Assembly (NCBI GenBank): GCA_963717255.1
Contig: CAVQVT010000013.1
Span: forward strand, 138,836-202,835
Direction of reading: 5' to 3'
Source of the DNA: CAIYQJ01 sp963717255
GTDB lineage: Bacteria; Chloroflexota; Limnocylindria; Limnocylindrales; CSP1-4
DNA: 64,000 bases
Shown: one piece after another, positions 32,765 through 41,870 of the stretch
Layout: every line of letters begins with the position of its first letter
Position numbering within the stretch: the stretch's first letter is position 1
Program-made: the position numbers and the translations under genes
The notes under the pieces: model-generated
Seen by the model: the letters and a program-made list of their open reading frames with translations, nothing else
The model's database searches: none
Told to the model about the DNA's origin: nothing

Positions 32765-33014
32765 GGCCCGGGCCTGGGGATGCCCGATCCTCGTCCATCC
32801 GGCCGAGGTCCCGCTCGCGACCGGCGACTTCGCGGCGATGGCGAGGTATGCGGGGCCGCTGGACCGCTGGCTGATCCTGCCCCTCATGCGCGCCCTCGGC
32901 CGGCGTCGGCGCGAGGCGATCCTCGCCGGCTCGAGCCTGGCCGGGATCGTGCAGCCCCTCCCGCGCGGGGACGGCCGCCGCGGTCCACGCGTGCGCCGCC
33001 CGGACGATGGGGCG
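32765..33014 (+). pseudogene. internally deleted copy of the MBL hydrolase gene
   Basis: From 32765 to about 32963 the sequence is almost identical to 24189-24388 (the metal-domain middle of the MBL gene). From about 32960 to 33014 it matches 24676-24726 near that gene's end. About 290 bp are deleted between, at a shared CGGGG. No start codon or intact frame remains. The left junction is GGCCCGGGC, present at the donor site, here after the Ddn stop, and in the Ddn remnant at 23220-23230. Confidence 0.85.
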
Positions 33015-33133
33015 GAGTGGACCGCCCCGGTCGGGCTCGACAGCAGGTGGCCGCCCGCGCCCGTGGTCCGATGCTGCCCGATGAGCGCCCCGGGCGCGTC
33101 GGCACGCGGTCGCGCGGTCAGGCGGAGGGTCAG

Positions 33134-34339
33134 ATGGTCGGCGGACGGATCACAGTCGGCTTCCCGCGCATGCACAGGGAGGCGAGTGAGCGGCGTGACT
33201 TCCTGCCGCCCCTGATCGGGCTCCTGGCAGCGAACGGGGCCGAGATCCACGTCGAGAGCGGCATCGGATCGGGGATGGGCTACTCGGACACCGACTACAG
33301 CACCCTGTCGCCGGACGTGCATGTCACGGACGAGGCCGACTGCTACCGCCAGGACATCGTCGTCGTCCTGCGAGCTCCCGAGGGTCGCTACCACCTGCTC
33401 CGTCGGAACGCGGTGCTGGTGTCCATGCTGCACTTCGCGACGCGGCCGGCACGCGTGGCGATGCTCAGCGAGCTCGGCATCGAAGCGGTCAGCCTCGACA
33501 ACATCGCCAACGAGGACGGCCGACGGCTCGTCGAGAACCTGCGCAGCGTCGCCTGGAACGGCATCGCTGCCGCGTTCGCCGCGTTGGAGCGGACGTGGCC
33601 GGAGCTCGTCGGCCCGCGCCGGTCGACGGTCAAGGTCACGATCATGGGTGCCGGGCGGGTCGGCCGGCACGCGGTCGAGTTCGCGACGAAGTACGGCGAC
33701 GATGCGCGGAACGATGCGTTCGGGCGGCTCGGGCTCCCTGGCGTCGAGGTCGTCACCGCCGGCCGCAATCTCACGGGCGATGCGGAGTACCTGAAGGGCC
33801 GCCTGGCGGTGACGGACGTTCTCGTCGACGCGACGGCGCGCCGTGACCCATCCTCGCCCGTCGTGCCGAACCCGTGGATCTCCCTGCTGCCGGACCACGC
33901 GGTCATCTGCGACCTGGCCGTCGATCCGTACCTGCTCGAGGCGACGCCGCGGATCGTCCGCGGCATCGAGGGCATCCCCCAGGGTGACCTCGACCAATGG
34001 GAGTTCGCGCCGGACGACCCCGCGTGGGACTCGCTGCCACCCGGCATCCCGACGACCGAGAGGCGGACGGTCGTGTCCTGCTACTCGTGGCCGGGCGTGC
34101 GCCCCGAGCCGTGCATGCACGTCTACGGGTCCCAGCTCGCACCGCTGCTCGAGGTCCTGGTCAGGGCCGGCGGCATCGATGGCGTCCAGCCCGATGGGTC
34201 GTACTTCGAACGAGCACTCACCCGTGGCAGCCTCCGCGGCTGGCTGCGTCGACCCGGGTTCGCCGCGACAGCCGTCGGCGCGGTCCCTGCCGGCGCGCCA
34301 TCGGCCGCGGAGCACCCGGGCAGGGCGAGCGCGGACTGA
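33134..34339 (+). CDS. AlaDH/PNT N-terminal domain-like dehydrogenase, first of tandem pair
   Basis: A 401-aa protein with the layout of alanine dehydrogenase / transhydrogenase alpha-type or saccharopine-dehydrogenase-like enzymes. Residues 5-130 match the AlaDH/PNT N-domain, with TVGFPRMHREASERRDFLPP at the start. It has a conserved His in LHFATRP; the usual KEP Lys region reads RAPEGRY. Residues 155-260 form a Rossmann NAD domain (IMGAGRVGRHAVEFA). The C-terminal RGIEGIPQGDLDQWEF and YSWPGVRPEPCM blocks are shared with the next gene but unfamiliar. ATG 33134 follows GGCGGAGGG. Probably an NAD-dependent amino-acid or imino-acid reductase; substrate unknown. Confidence 0.72.
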   Translation: MVGGRITVGFPRMHREASERRDFLPPLIGLLAANGAEIHVESGIGSGMGYSDTDYSTLSPDVHVTDEADCYRQDIVVVLRAPEGRYHLLRRNAVLVSMLHFATRPARVAMLSELGIEAVSLDNIANEDGRRLVENLRSVAWNGIAAAFAALERTWPELVGPRRSTVKVTIMGAGRVGRHAVEFATKYGDDARNDAFGRLGLPGVEVVTAGRNLTGDAEYLKGRLAVTDVLVDATARRDPSSPVVPNPWISLLPDHAVICDLAVDPYLLEATPRIVRGIEGIPQGDLDQWEFAPDDPAWDSLPPGIPTTERRTVVSCYSWPGVRPEPCMHVYGSQLAPLLEVLVRAGGIDGVQPDGSYFERALTRGSLRGWLRRPGFAATAVGAVPAGAPSAAEHPGRASAD

Positions 34340-34350
34340 GGACACCCTCG

Positions 34351-35487
34351 ATGGCCATCGACCGCCGACTCACTGTCGGGTTCCCACGCATGTACAACGA
34401 GCCCGGCGAGCGGCGAGCCTTCCTGCCGCCGCTGATCGGCCTGCTCGCGGACATGGATCGCGACGTGTACGTCGAGGCCGGGAGCGGGGCCGGCATGGGC
34501 TACACCGACGACGCCTATCTGACCCTGTCGCCGAGAGTCCACATCGTCGACGAGGCCACGGCGTATCGCCAGGACATCGTGGTGGTGCTCCGGGCGCCGG
34601 AGGGGCGCTACGAGCTGCTCCGGCCCGGCGCGATCCTGCTCTCGATGCTCCACTTCGCCACGCGGCCGGAACGCGTCGAGCTGCTGCGCAGCCTGGGCAT
34701 CGAAGCCATCGCGCTCGACATGGTCACCGGCGACGACGGTCGGCGCCTGGTGCAGAACCTGCGCGACGTGGCCCGTAACGGGCTGGCGGCAGCCTTCGAC
34801 GCCCTCGAGCGCCGCTGGCCGCCGCTGCTCTCGCCCGCGCGTCCGCCCATCAGCGTCACGATCCTGGGCGCGGGCGGGGTCGGCAAGCACGCCATCGAGT
34901 GGGCCGCCAGGTGTGGCGACGAGGCGCGCAACGAGCGATTCGTGCGCGAGGGCCTGGCCGGGGTCGAGGTCGTGGTGGTCGAGCAGAACCTGTCCGGCGA
35001 CGAGGCGTATGTCCGGCGCCGCCTCGCGCACACCGACATCCTCGTCGACGCCACGGCGCGGCGCGACACGTCCCGCCCCCTGCTCCCCAATGCCTGGCTC
35101 GGCATGCTGCCGGCTCACGCCATCGTCTGCGACCTCGCGGTCGACCCCTACCTGCTCGACGACGACCCACCGGTCGTGCGGGGGATCGAGGGCATCCCCC
35201 AGGGCGACCTGGACCAGTGGGAGTTCGGTCCGGACGACCCGGCCTGGGACCGCCTGCCGCCCGGGATCCCGACCGGCAACCGGCGAACGGTCGTCTCCTG
35301 CTACTCGTGGCCGGGCGTCCAGCCCGAGGCGTGCATGCAGGCGTACGGCTCGCAGGTGACCCCGCTGCTCAAGACGCTCGTCTGGTACGGCGGGCTGCCG
35401 GCCATCGGACCGGACGTCTCGTTCCACGGGCGGGCGCTCTGGCGCGCCAGCCTGCGGCATCGGCTGGAGGACGACTCCGTCGCGTGA
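34351..35487 (+). CDS. AlaDH/PNT N-terminal domain-like dehydrogenase, second of tandem pair
   Basis: A 378-aa paralogue of the gene 11 nt upstream, similar along its whole length. It starts LTVGFPRMYNEPGERRAFLPP, shares LHFATRPERVELLRSLGIEA, has the Rossmann motif ILGAGGVGKHAIEWA, and repeats RGIEGIPQGDLDQWEFGPDD and YSWPGVQPEACM. Because catalytic-region residues are kept in both, the pair may form a heteromer or act on related substrates. It is one residue block shorter at the C-terminus than its partner. Cotranscribed. As above, the exact reaction is not assigned. Confidence 0.72.
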   Translation: MAIDRRLTVGFPRMYNEPGERRAFLPPLIGLLADMDRDVYVEAGSGAGMGYTDDAYLTLSPRVHIVDEATAYRQDIVVVLRAPEGRYELLRPGAILLSMLHFATRPERVELLRSLGIEAIALDMVTGDDGRRLVQNLRDVARNGLAAAFDALERRWPPLLSPARPPISVTILGAGGVGKHAIEWAARCGDEARNERFVREGLAGVEVVVVEQNLSGDEAYVRRRLAHTDILVDATARRDTSRPLLPNAWLGMLPAHAIVCDLAVDPYLLDDDPPVVRGIEGIPQGDLDQWEFGPDDPAWDRLPPGIPTGNRRTVVSCYSWPGVQPEACMQAYGSQVTPLLKTLVWYGGLPAIGPDVSFHGRALWRASLRHRLEDDSVA

Positions 35488-35513
35488 GCGTCGCGTCCCC
35501 TCCAGGGAGAGCG

Positions 35514-35551
35514 GGCGCTCCCGGAGGGCGCCGAGGGCGCACGAACGACCA
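35514..35551 (+). repeat. dispersed intergenic repeat, copy 4
   Basis: GGCGCTCCCGGAGGGCG then GCGCACGAACGACC. It is a slightly diverged copy between the convergent AlaDH-like and alpha-2-macroglobulin-like genes. Confidence 0.55.
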
Positions 35552-35623
35552 GGGCACGACCCGCCGAGCGCGGGGACCGGCCACAGCCCTCGCAGACCGG
35601 GCCTCTCCTCGCCTGGAGCCCCG

Positions 35624-38600
35624 CTACTTCGAGCCGATCGACACGCTCCCGCCCGGGACCGTGGTCCCGACGTCCGCCGCTCCCTCGAGCTGCATGACGG
35701 CGGGCTCCCACGTGAAGGCGCCCTCGTTGACGACCCGGGCCGCGTACCGGAGGGTGGCCTCCCGGATCGGCTTGCCCGCCGCGTCCACGCGCGCAGGGTT
35801 CCCGACGCAGAACGTGACCCGCTGGCCCACGACGCTCGCCGGTCCCACGACATCACCCCCGGCGCCGATGTCCCATGACGTCATCGGCGCGAGCCCGCTC
35901 GGGACCTCCTCGACGACCTCGTAGCACGTCGCGTCGGGGGCGGACGGGGCGAAGGCGACGTGCATCTCGATCGTCACGGGGTGGTCCACGGGCAGCGCGC
36001 TGGTCGGGAGCCGCCGGGTCAGGGTCAGGGCAGTGTCGCGCGGGAGCGCCGCCGGGTCCGCAGGCACGCGCCAGGCGACGGCCAGGCCCGTCTTCCCGGC
36101 GACGGACTCCAGCCGCAGCCCTGCGCGCTGCGCCGCGCTCAGGACGAGCGTCTCGGACTCGCCCTGGTCGAGCCGGACCTCGGTCCGCTCGCCGTCGAGC
36201 GTGTAGGCGAACGCCGCGGCCTCGGCCGGTGTGCGCTCGAGCGCGCCCTGCGCCGCAGTCACGAGCTCGAGCGCGAGGGAGCTCTCGTGGGACGGCTGGG
36301 TGCGGACGTAGTCCATCATCGACGGGGCGAGCGGGTCGCCCACCCGTGCCGCGAGGACCGCGAGGAGCGCCGTCGCTTCGGTCGTCCGGTCCGGGGCGCC
36401 GATCTGGAGGCGGACCCACGGGCCCAGCTGTTCGCCGTGGCGCGAGAGCAGATCGCGCTCGATGGCGGTCGCAGAGGCGTCGTCCCCGGCGGCGGCATAG
36501 CCGAGACCCAGGTACAGCTGCTCGGTAACGCCGAGGTCGCCCAGGGCCCGGGCGGCGTCGAGCTCGTCGGTGACCGGCTCGCCCAGCGCGGACAGGCCGG
36601 CGAGGGTCGCGATCCGCAGGTCGCGCAAGGTCGCCTCGTCCTCGCGCACCGCCTCGAGCGCCTGGCGCAGGCCGCCCGCATCGAGCGCGACAGGCGCCAG
36701 GACCGCCACGCGGGCGGCCACCCACGGGTCGAGGCCCCCGTACGGCAGGAGGCTTGCCCCGGCGGACCGCACGCCGGTCTCGTCCTCGGACACTCCGACC
36801 GGGTACCTCGTCGCGTCGAATGTCTCCGGCGGCAGCGAGCCGGGATCCCGGCCGAAGGTCCCGACGAGCAGCCCGTGGGCGATCGAGGCGGCGATGGCCC
36901 GGTCGAGGCGCAGGCCCGCCGGCTCGACGAACGCGTCGAGGTAGGGCACGTAGCGGCCGCGGCCTGCGTCGGTGAACGTGTACGTCGCCGCCTCGTCCCC
37001 CGCGATGGCAGGCAGCGGGTCGCCGACCTCCACGAACTCCGTCCGGGCGGCGCTCAGGCGGGACTGCACGACGTCGAACGTCCGGACGAGGCGGTCGGTG
37101 AGCGCGTTCCCGGCAGCGTCGAGGCGCGTCGGCGAGGTCACGGCGATGACGAGCGTCTGGCTGCCGAGCGCCAGCTCCGGCAGCGGCAGGTCCACGTCGC
37201 GGAAGGCGGTGCCGGAGAGGGACGTCTCCGCAAGGCCCAGCGACGCCGAGCTGACGGTGAAGACGACCGGGTCGCCGGGCCGCAGGGCGTCCCCGAAGGC
37301 GCGGAGCCGGATGACCGGCCGGTCGCTGGCAAGGTAGTCGTCGGCGGCGGTCGCGTCGGCGAAGAGCGGCAGCCCGACGGGGACGAGCAGGTCGTCGACC
37401 CCGGCCTCCAGGTCGGCCGTCATGGCCGAGACGGAGACGTGCCACGACGTGAGGTCATCGGACAGGTGGACCGTCGTCGTCGCCCGCCCGGACGCATCCG
37501 TGGCGAGGGCCCGGAAGGCGACGGTGTCCCTGAAGTCGCTCCGCAGGTTCGCGGTCGTCGAGCCCCCCTCGCCCTCGGGCCCGGCGTCCACCGGGACCTG
37601 GTGGGTGGAGGTGAGGCGGACGATCCCGCTGTCCACCGGTGCGTAGAGCCGCTCGAGGGGATCGGGCACGGAGGCCCGGCCCATCGCGAACAGCTTCTCG
37701 TCCACCGCCTGGAGGATGACGCTCGCCGCGGCCGGGCGACCGGCGGCGTCCCGGGTGGTGATCGTCAGGGTCGCGTCCTCGCCCGGCCGGTAGCGCGCCC
37801 GGTCGGCGGTCACCGTGACGGCGAGCTGGCGCTCGGTCGTGTCGAATTCGGCCCAGGCCGCCGCCTTCGGGGCGTAGGTCGATCCAGTGAACCGGACCCC
37901 GATGACGAAGATGCGCGGCGCGTCCGCGGCCGTGAACGTGCGCTCGAACACCGGTGAGGTCGAGACGGTGGCCGCCTGCAGCCCACGCTGCGCGACGACG
38001 TACAGGAAGCGCTCCGGCGGGGTGGCGTCGACCGGCACGCCTCCACTGGCCATCCGCCACGTCACCCGGTCGCCGATGCCGTACGGCTTCGATCCGGCCT
38101 CCTCGCCTCCCACGGTCTGGAACCGGACACCGGCCTCCGCCGCCCAGGGATCGAACGCGGCGGCGATGTAGATCCGGCGCCGCGCCGCGCGTCCCTGCGC
38201 GTCCGCGGTCTCGGCGGTGACCTCGTAGTCATGGTCGGCGTTCGGCGCGGCGACCTTGACGGCGAACCGGCCGTCCGCGCCGGTCCGCACCGTGAGCGTC
38301 CGCACCGTCTTCCGCTGCTCGTCGTACTCGTACCGGGGCACGACCGTCTTCTCGATGAAGTCGTAGTCGGTGCCGACCTGCCGGCGCACCGGGACCAGCT
38401 CGGTCACGGTCACCGTGACGGTCGCACGCGGCACGGGCGCGCCGTCGGGGTCCTCGGACCCCGCATCGCCGGCCCCCCAGGTCCCGGCCGCGATGGCCGC
38501 CTCGACCTTGGCGAGATCCACCTCGTCGACCGAGCCCGTCACGCGCAGCGTCCGCCCGTCGAGGCGGCCGTCGAGGTCGACGTCGTGCGAGGTCGGGAAG

Positions 38601-40783
38601 ACGATCACGGCCTCGGCGGCGTTGATGTCGGCCTCCTCCTGGCCCGCGGGGCGGACACCTACCGTCTCGCTTCGGCCGTCCGTGTCCCAGTGGCACCAAT
38701 CGTCGGAGCAGTCGTCGACCGCCATGGCGACGGCCTGCACCTCATGACCCGAGGCGTCGGTCGTTCCCGACCGCTCCGCCCCGGAGGGGAGGAAGTACGT
38801 GACCCGCAGGTCCGGCGCGGCCGAGCCGTCGAAGAAGGACGCGGTGGTCGTCCACTGCACGGTGGTGTCGCTGAAGACGGCCCGTCGGTCGGGCTCGAGA
38901 GCGAGGGCGTACGCGGGCTTGCGGATGACCCCGATCTCCACGTAGGCCGAGGCGACGACGCGGCCGCCGACCACGGCCTGGAGCCGGTAGAAGCCGACCG
39001 GCAGGCCCGACACGGGCAGCGACGCGCTGAACGTCCCGACCCGGTCGGGCGTCGCGTCCGCCCGGGCGTCCACCGGCGGGTTCTCCGAGGACGCTGAGTC
39101 GTTGCGGACCAGGCGCAGCTCGACGGTCGACGGGACGGAGCCGTCGTCGCGCCCGCGCAGGTAGCCCCACACGTCGATCACGTCGGTCGTCCGATAGAGC
39201 TCCCGCTCGGTGAGCAGCATCGACCAGTACGTCGCATCCGCGGAGCCGGTCATCTCCCACCACTCGCCGCGGTAGATGCTGCCGTCCCATGCGACCTCGA
39301 AGGGGACCAGGACCGCATCGCCGGCGGGTGAGTCCACTTCCAGCAGCGGAGGGGTGTCCGGGACCTCGCGGTCTCCAGCCTCGGCCGGCGGCACCAGGGC
39401 GTCGGGCGTCGGCCCCACCACGAGGCCGTCCGCGCCGGAGCGTCCGATCGGGACCCCTCCGAACACCCGTGCGGTCGCGGCCGCGATCGGGCCGCCGGTA
39501 GACACGTCGTTGACCCACACGACCGTCCGGTCGGTCAGCACCGACACCCACGCCGAGACGGGCGTCACCTGGAGGAAGGCCTGGCTGGGGCGATCGCCGG
39601 CGATCTCGATGATGTACCAGCCCTTGGGCAGCGGCTCCGGGAACCGGATCGTGCCGCCGTTCCCCTCGGCGAGCGGCTGGATCGTCGCCGTGAAGGAGGC
39701 CGCGACCGGCAGTCCCGCGGTCGGCATCATCGGCGCCGAGAAGGTCGTCCACCGCGGCGCCGCGAGGAAGTCCGCCAGGATCCCGGCGGCGACGTCGAGC
39801 GTCGGGATGCGGTAGACGCGGATCGGCGCCTTCGTGAGGGTCGCCGGCGGCTGGTCGGTCCCGGCCGTGTCGGGGACGATCGTCTCGACGCCGACGACGG
39901 TCGCCTCCGTCGGGCTGGTCTCGACGGCCTCGCGGGCGAACCGCAGCCATGGCGCGACCTCGCTCGTGCCGGCCGTCTCGAACCTGAACACCACGTCGGA
40001 CGCGAGCGCGAGGTCCGTGCCGGAACGCTGCAGGCCGCCGCTGACGGTCACCGTGTACAGGGTCCCGTCCGCGAGGGCGTCGGGCACGAAGACCTGGGTG
40101 CGGCCGTGTCTCTCGAAGCGCCCGGTCGCCGCCGGCTCGATCCTGAAGTGGTCGCGCATGTCGGCGACCCCGTCCTGGTCGAAGGTCACCTCGATGCCGG
40201 TCCGGGTCGGCACGGCCGTGACCCGATCTCCGGGGATCGTGCTCAGGACGTGGACGGGAGAGCGGACGCGGAAGGCCCAGGACGCGGCCAGGGACCCGTC
40301 CGGGGCCTGCAGGATGAAGCGGTACTGGGTCCCGGGGACGAGCCCGTGCCGCGGGGCGAGGGTCGCGGTCCGCGGGTCGGGTCCGGCCGCGACGGCCAGC
40401 TCCACCTGGGGGCTGACCTGGAGGCGGGCAGCCATCGTCATGGCGGGCTCACCGGTCCGGCTCGTCAGAGCGAAGCGCGTGTCGGGAGCGACGCCCGCCT
40501 CGTCGCGCGGACCAGCCTCGAGCGTCGCGACGGGCGCGAGGGGTGCCAGCACCACGCTGTGCCAGGTCGCGTCGGCGCTCTGCGCGGGAGAGGCGGCGGG
40601 GCTCGCGCCGGGCGAGGACTCCGCGATGGACGGGGACGCGGCGGCGGACGGCGAGGCCGGGGGGGTCGATCGCGGTGGCGGCGCGACCAGCAGCCATGCC
40701 GCGGCGATGCCCACGACCGCGACCGCGGCGGCGACGGCGAGCCGCGGCGGGGTGGGACGCCAGGAACGTTCGCTCCCGGCCAT
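35624..40783 (-). CDS. large alpha-2-macroglobulin-like (MG2/A2M) surface protein
   Basis: A 1719-aa membrane-anchored exported protein. An N-terminal hydrophobic helix (about 15-35) is followed by a Pro/Ala/Ser-rich linker to about 70, then SbsA-like Ig domains (about 80-290). An MG2-type domain follows near 520-620 (TDVIDVWGYLRGRDDG). The A2M signature region is near 1025-1110 (VDEKLFAMGRAS, later DLTSWHVSVSAMTADLE). An all-alpha thioester-type domain lies at about 1250-1560 and a receptor-like C-domain ends it. The CxEQ thioester is absent. There is no lipobox; the anchor appears to be the first helix. It could trap proteases at the surface or act in adhesion. ATG 40783 precedes the anchor directly; the frame itself is open to 41059. 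Confidence 0.82.
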   Translation of the reverse strand: MAGSERSWRPTPPRLAVAAAVAVVGIAAAWLLVAPPPRSTPPASPSAAASPSIAESSPGASPAASPAQSADATWHSVVLAPLAPVATLEAGPRDEAGVAPDTRFALTSRTGEPAMTMAARLQVSPQVELAVAAGPDPRTATLAPRHGLVPGTQYRFILQAPDGSLAASWAFRVRSPVHVLSTIPGDRVTAVPTRTGIEVTFDQDGVADMRDHFRIEPAATGRFERHGRTQVFVPDALADGTLYTVTVSGGLQRSGTDLALASDVVFRFETAGTSEVAPWLRFAREAVETSPTEATVVGVETIVPDTAGTDQPPATLTKAPIRVYRIPTLDVAAGILADFLAAPRWTTFSAPMMPTAGLPVAASFTATIQPLAEGNGGTIRFPEPLPKGWYIIEIAGDRPSQAFLQVTPVSAWVSVLTDRTVVWVNDVSTGGPIAAATARVFGGVPIGRSGADGLVVGPTPDALVPPAEAGDREVPDTPPLLEVDSPAGDAVLVPFEVAWDGSIYRGEWWEMTGSADATYWSMLLTERELYRTTDVIDVWGYLRGRDDGSVPSTVELRLVRNDSASSENPPVDARADATPDRVGTFSASLPVSGLPVGFYRLQAVVGGRVVASAYVEIGVIRKPAYALALEPDRRAVFSDTTVQWTTTASFFDGSAAPDLRVTYFLPSGAERSGTTDASGHEVQAVAMAVDDCSDDWCHWDTDGRSETVGVRPAGQEEADINAAEAVIVFPTSHDVDLDGRLDGRTLRVTGSVDEVDLAKVEAAIAAGTWGAGDAGSEDPDGAPVPRATVTVTVTELVPVRRQVGTDYDFIEKTVVPRYEYDEQRKTVRTLTVRTGADGRFAVKVAAPNADHDYEVTAETADAQGRAARRRIYIAAAFDPWAAEAGVRFQTVGGEEAGSKPYGIGDRVTWRMASGGVPVDATPPERFLYVVAQRGLQAATVSTSPVFERTFTAADAPRIFVIGVRFTGSTYAPKAAAWAEFDTTERQLAVTVTADRARYRPGEDATLTITTRDAAGRPAAASVILQAVDEKLFAMGRASVPDPLERLYAPVDSGIVRLTSTHQVPVDAGPEGEGGSTTANLRSDFRDTVAFRALATDASGRATTTVHLSDDLTSWHVSVSAMTADLEAGVDDLLVPVGLPLFADATAADDYLASDRPVIRLRAFGDALRPGDPVVFTVSSASLGLAETSLSGTAFRDVDLPLPELALGSQTLVIAVTSPTRLDAAGNALTDRLVRTFDVVQSRLSAARTEFVEVGDPLPAIAGDEAATYTFTDAGRGRYVPYLDAFVEPAGLRLDRAIAASIAHGLLVGTFGRDPGSLPPETFDATRYPVGVSEDETGVRSAGASLLPYGGLDPWVAARVAVLAPVALDAGGLRQALEAVREDEATLRDLRIATLAGLSALGEPVTDELDAARALGDLGVTEQLYLGLGYAAAGDDASATAIERDLLSRHGEQLGPWVRLQIGAPDRTTEATALLAVLAARVGDPLAPSMMDYVRTQPSHESSLALELVTAAQGALERTPAEAAAFAYTLDGERTEVRLDQGESETLVLSAAQRAGLRLESVAGKTGLAVAWRVPADPAALPRDTALTLTRRLPTSALPVDHPVTIEMHVAFAPSAPDATCYEVVEEVPSGLAPMTSWDIGAGGDVVGPASVVGQRVTFCVGNPARVDAAGKPIREATLRYAARVVNEGAFTWEPAVMQLEGAADVGTTVPGGSVSIGSK

Positions 40784-41229
40784 CGTGATGGTCTCCCTTC
40801 GATCGACGCCCGACGCCGGGCGGCCCTCCCGGGTGAAGGGTCGCCCGCTCGTCACCCAGTAGGACGATGCGGCGGCCACGCATGGTGCGCCAGAGGCGTC
40901 GGTCCCGATGTGGGCCGGTGGTCGCCCATTCGAGGGATGGCCGGGATCGTCAGGCGCCAACGCTGTGGAGCGCGAAGGAAGAGGCCCCTCTGCTGGGTAG
41001 AGTTCGGGCGCTAGACCTGCGAACTCGCCGGCGGAGGGACCTGAGGTCCACGGTACCACCGGCCGCCTCCCACGTGAAGCGGTATCGTGAGGGTGCCGCG
41101 CCTGGCCGTTCGGCGGCCTGGCCCCGATCCCGATGCCGGGAAAGCGATCGCCGACACGTGGCGCCGCGGCGCTGGAGTGGGATCGGGAGGTCGCGAACTC
41201 GACGAACGCCCGGGAAGGGAGGGACTGCG
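40784..41229. other. divergent intergenic region, 446 nt
   Basis: Sits between the starts of the A2M-like gene (minus) and the eRF1-like gene (plus), so it must hold both promoters. I found no clear hexamers and no credible gene. The open plus-strand frame through it is arginine-rich and not protein-like. Confidence 0.4.
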
Positions 41230-41646
41230 ATGACCCGTCCCCGCGCTACCGGTGTCTGGATCTCCGCCACCTCGGCCAGGGTGTTGCGGTGGGGCCCGGA
41301 GCTCACCCTGCGCCTCCGCATCGACTCCACGGTCCCCGGACGACACCGCTCGACCGGACGGCCACCCACCGAGAAGCACCCGGCCGGCGAGGGCCATCGC
41401 GACGAGCACATGCGGACCTTCTTCGTCGAGGTCGTCCGACTGCTGCCGGTCGACGACGATCTGCTGCTGGTCGGTGACGGCGAGGTGGTCGAACATCTCG
41501 CCGAGCAGCTCCGCACGCACGACGACAGCCACGGCCGCACGCGGCGGATCGAGGTCGAGAAGAGCGGCCCGCTCACCGAGCGTCAGTTGCTCGCGCGGAT
41601 CCGCACCTTCGCCGGATCACCGGCCAAACGCCAGCTGCCCCGCTGA
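41230..41646 (+). CDS. eRF1 domain 3-like / host-attachment-type protein
   Basis: A 138-aa protein resembling bacterial stand-alone eRF1-domain-like (translation machinery) proteins. The pattern VWISATSARVL (8-18), DEHMRTFFVEVVRLL (58-72), DLLLVGDGEVVEHL (77-90) and a C-terminal GPLTERQLLARIRTFAG (113-129) matches the usual order. That order is W-I-D-x-x-x-A-R at the start, a central helix, an L-hydrophobic-x-G-P-G-E strand-turn, and a T-x-x-Q-x-x-A end. The ATG has GGAAGGGAGGG upstream. Such proteins are thought to act on stalled ribosomes or tRNA, but bacterial functions are largely unproven. Confidence 0.65.
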   Translation: MTRPRATGVWISATSARVLRWGPELTLRLRIDSTVPGRHRSTGRPPTEKHPAGEGHRDEHMRTFFVEVVRLLPVDDDLLLVGDGEVVEHLAEQLRTHDDSHGRTRRIEVEKSGPLTERQLLARIRTFAGSPAKRQLPR

Positions 41647-41688
41647 CGTCTGTCGGGCCCGGGACGCCACCGTTTCGGCCTGGAGACC

Positions 41689-41729
41689 TGGCGCGCCCGG
41701 AGGGCTTGGGCCACGCACGAACAACCACC
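41689..41729 (+). repeat. dispersed intergenic repeat, copy 5
   Basis: TGGCGCGCCCGGAGGGC then CACGCACGAACAACC. One of the best-conserved copies, 42 nt behind the eRF1-like gene. Confidence 0.65.
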
Positions 41730-41809
41730 GCAGGTCGATCGAGGGCGTCGATCCCGGCCGTACGAACGGCCGACCCCCTGCCTGTATCCCCCCTCCTGAC
41801 GCCAGAACC

Positions 41810-41845
41810 CAGCGAGGCCGCTCGCCCGAGCGAGCGGCCTCGCTG
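41810..41845. terminator. strong bidirectional hairpin terminator
   Basis: 15-bp perfect stem CAGCGAGGCCGCTCG / CGAGCGGCCTCGCTG with a 6-nt loop, followed by TTCC. It lies between the eRF1-like gene and the convergent broken gene ending at 41871. Confidence 0.75.
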
Positions 41846-41870
41846 TTCCAAGCCCGGGAGGGCCCAACGG

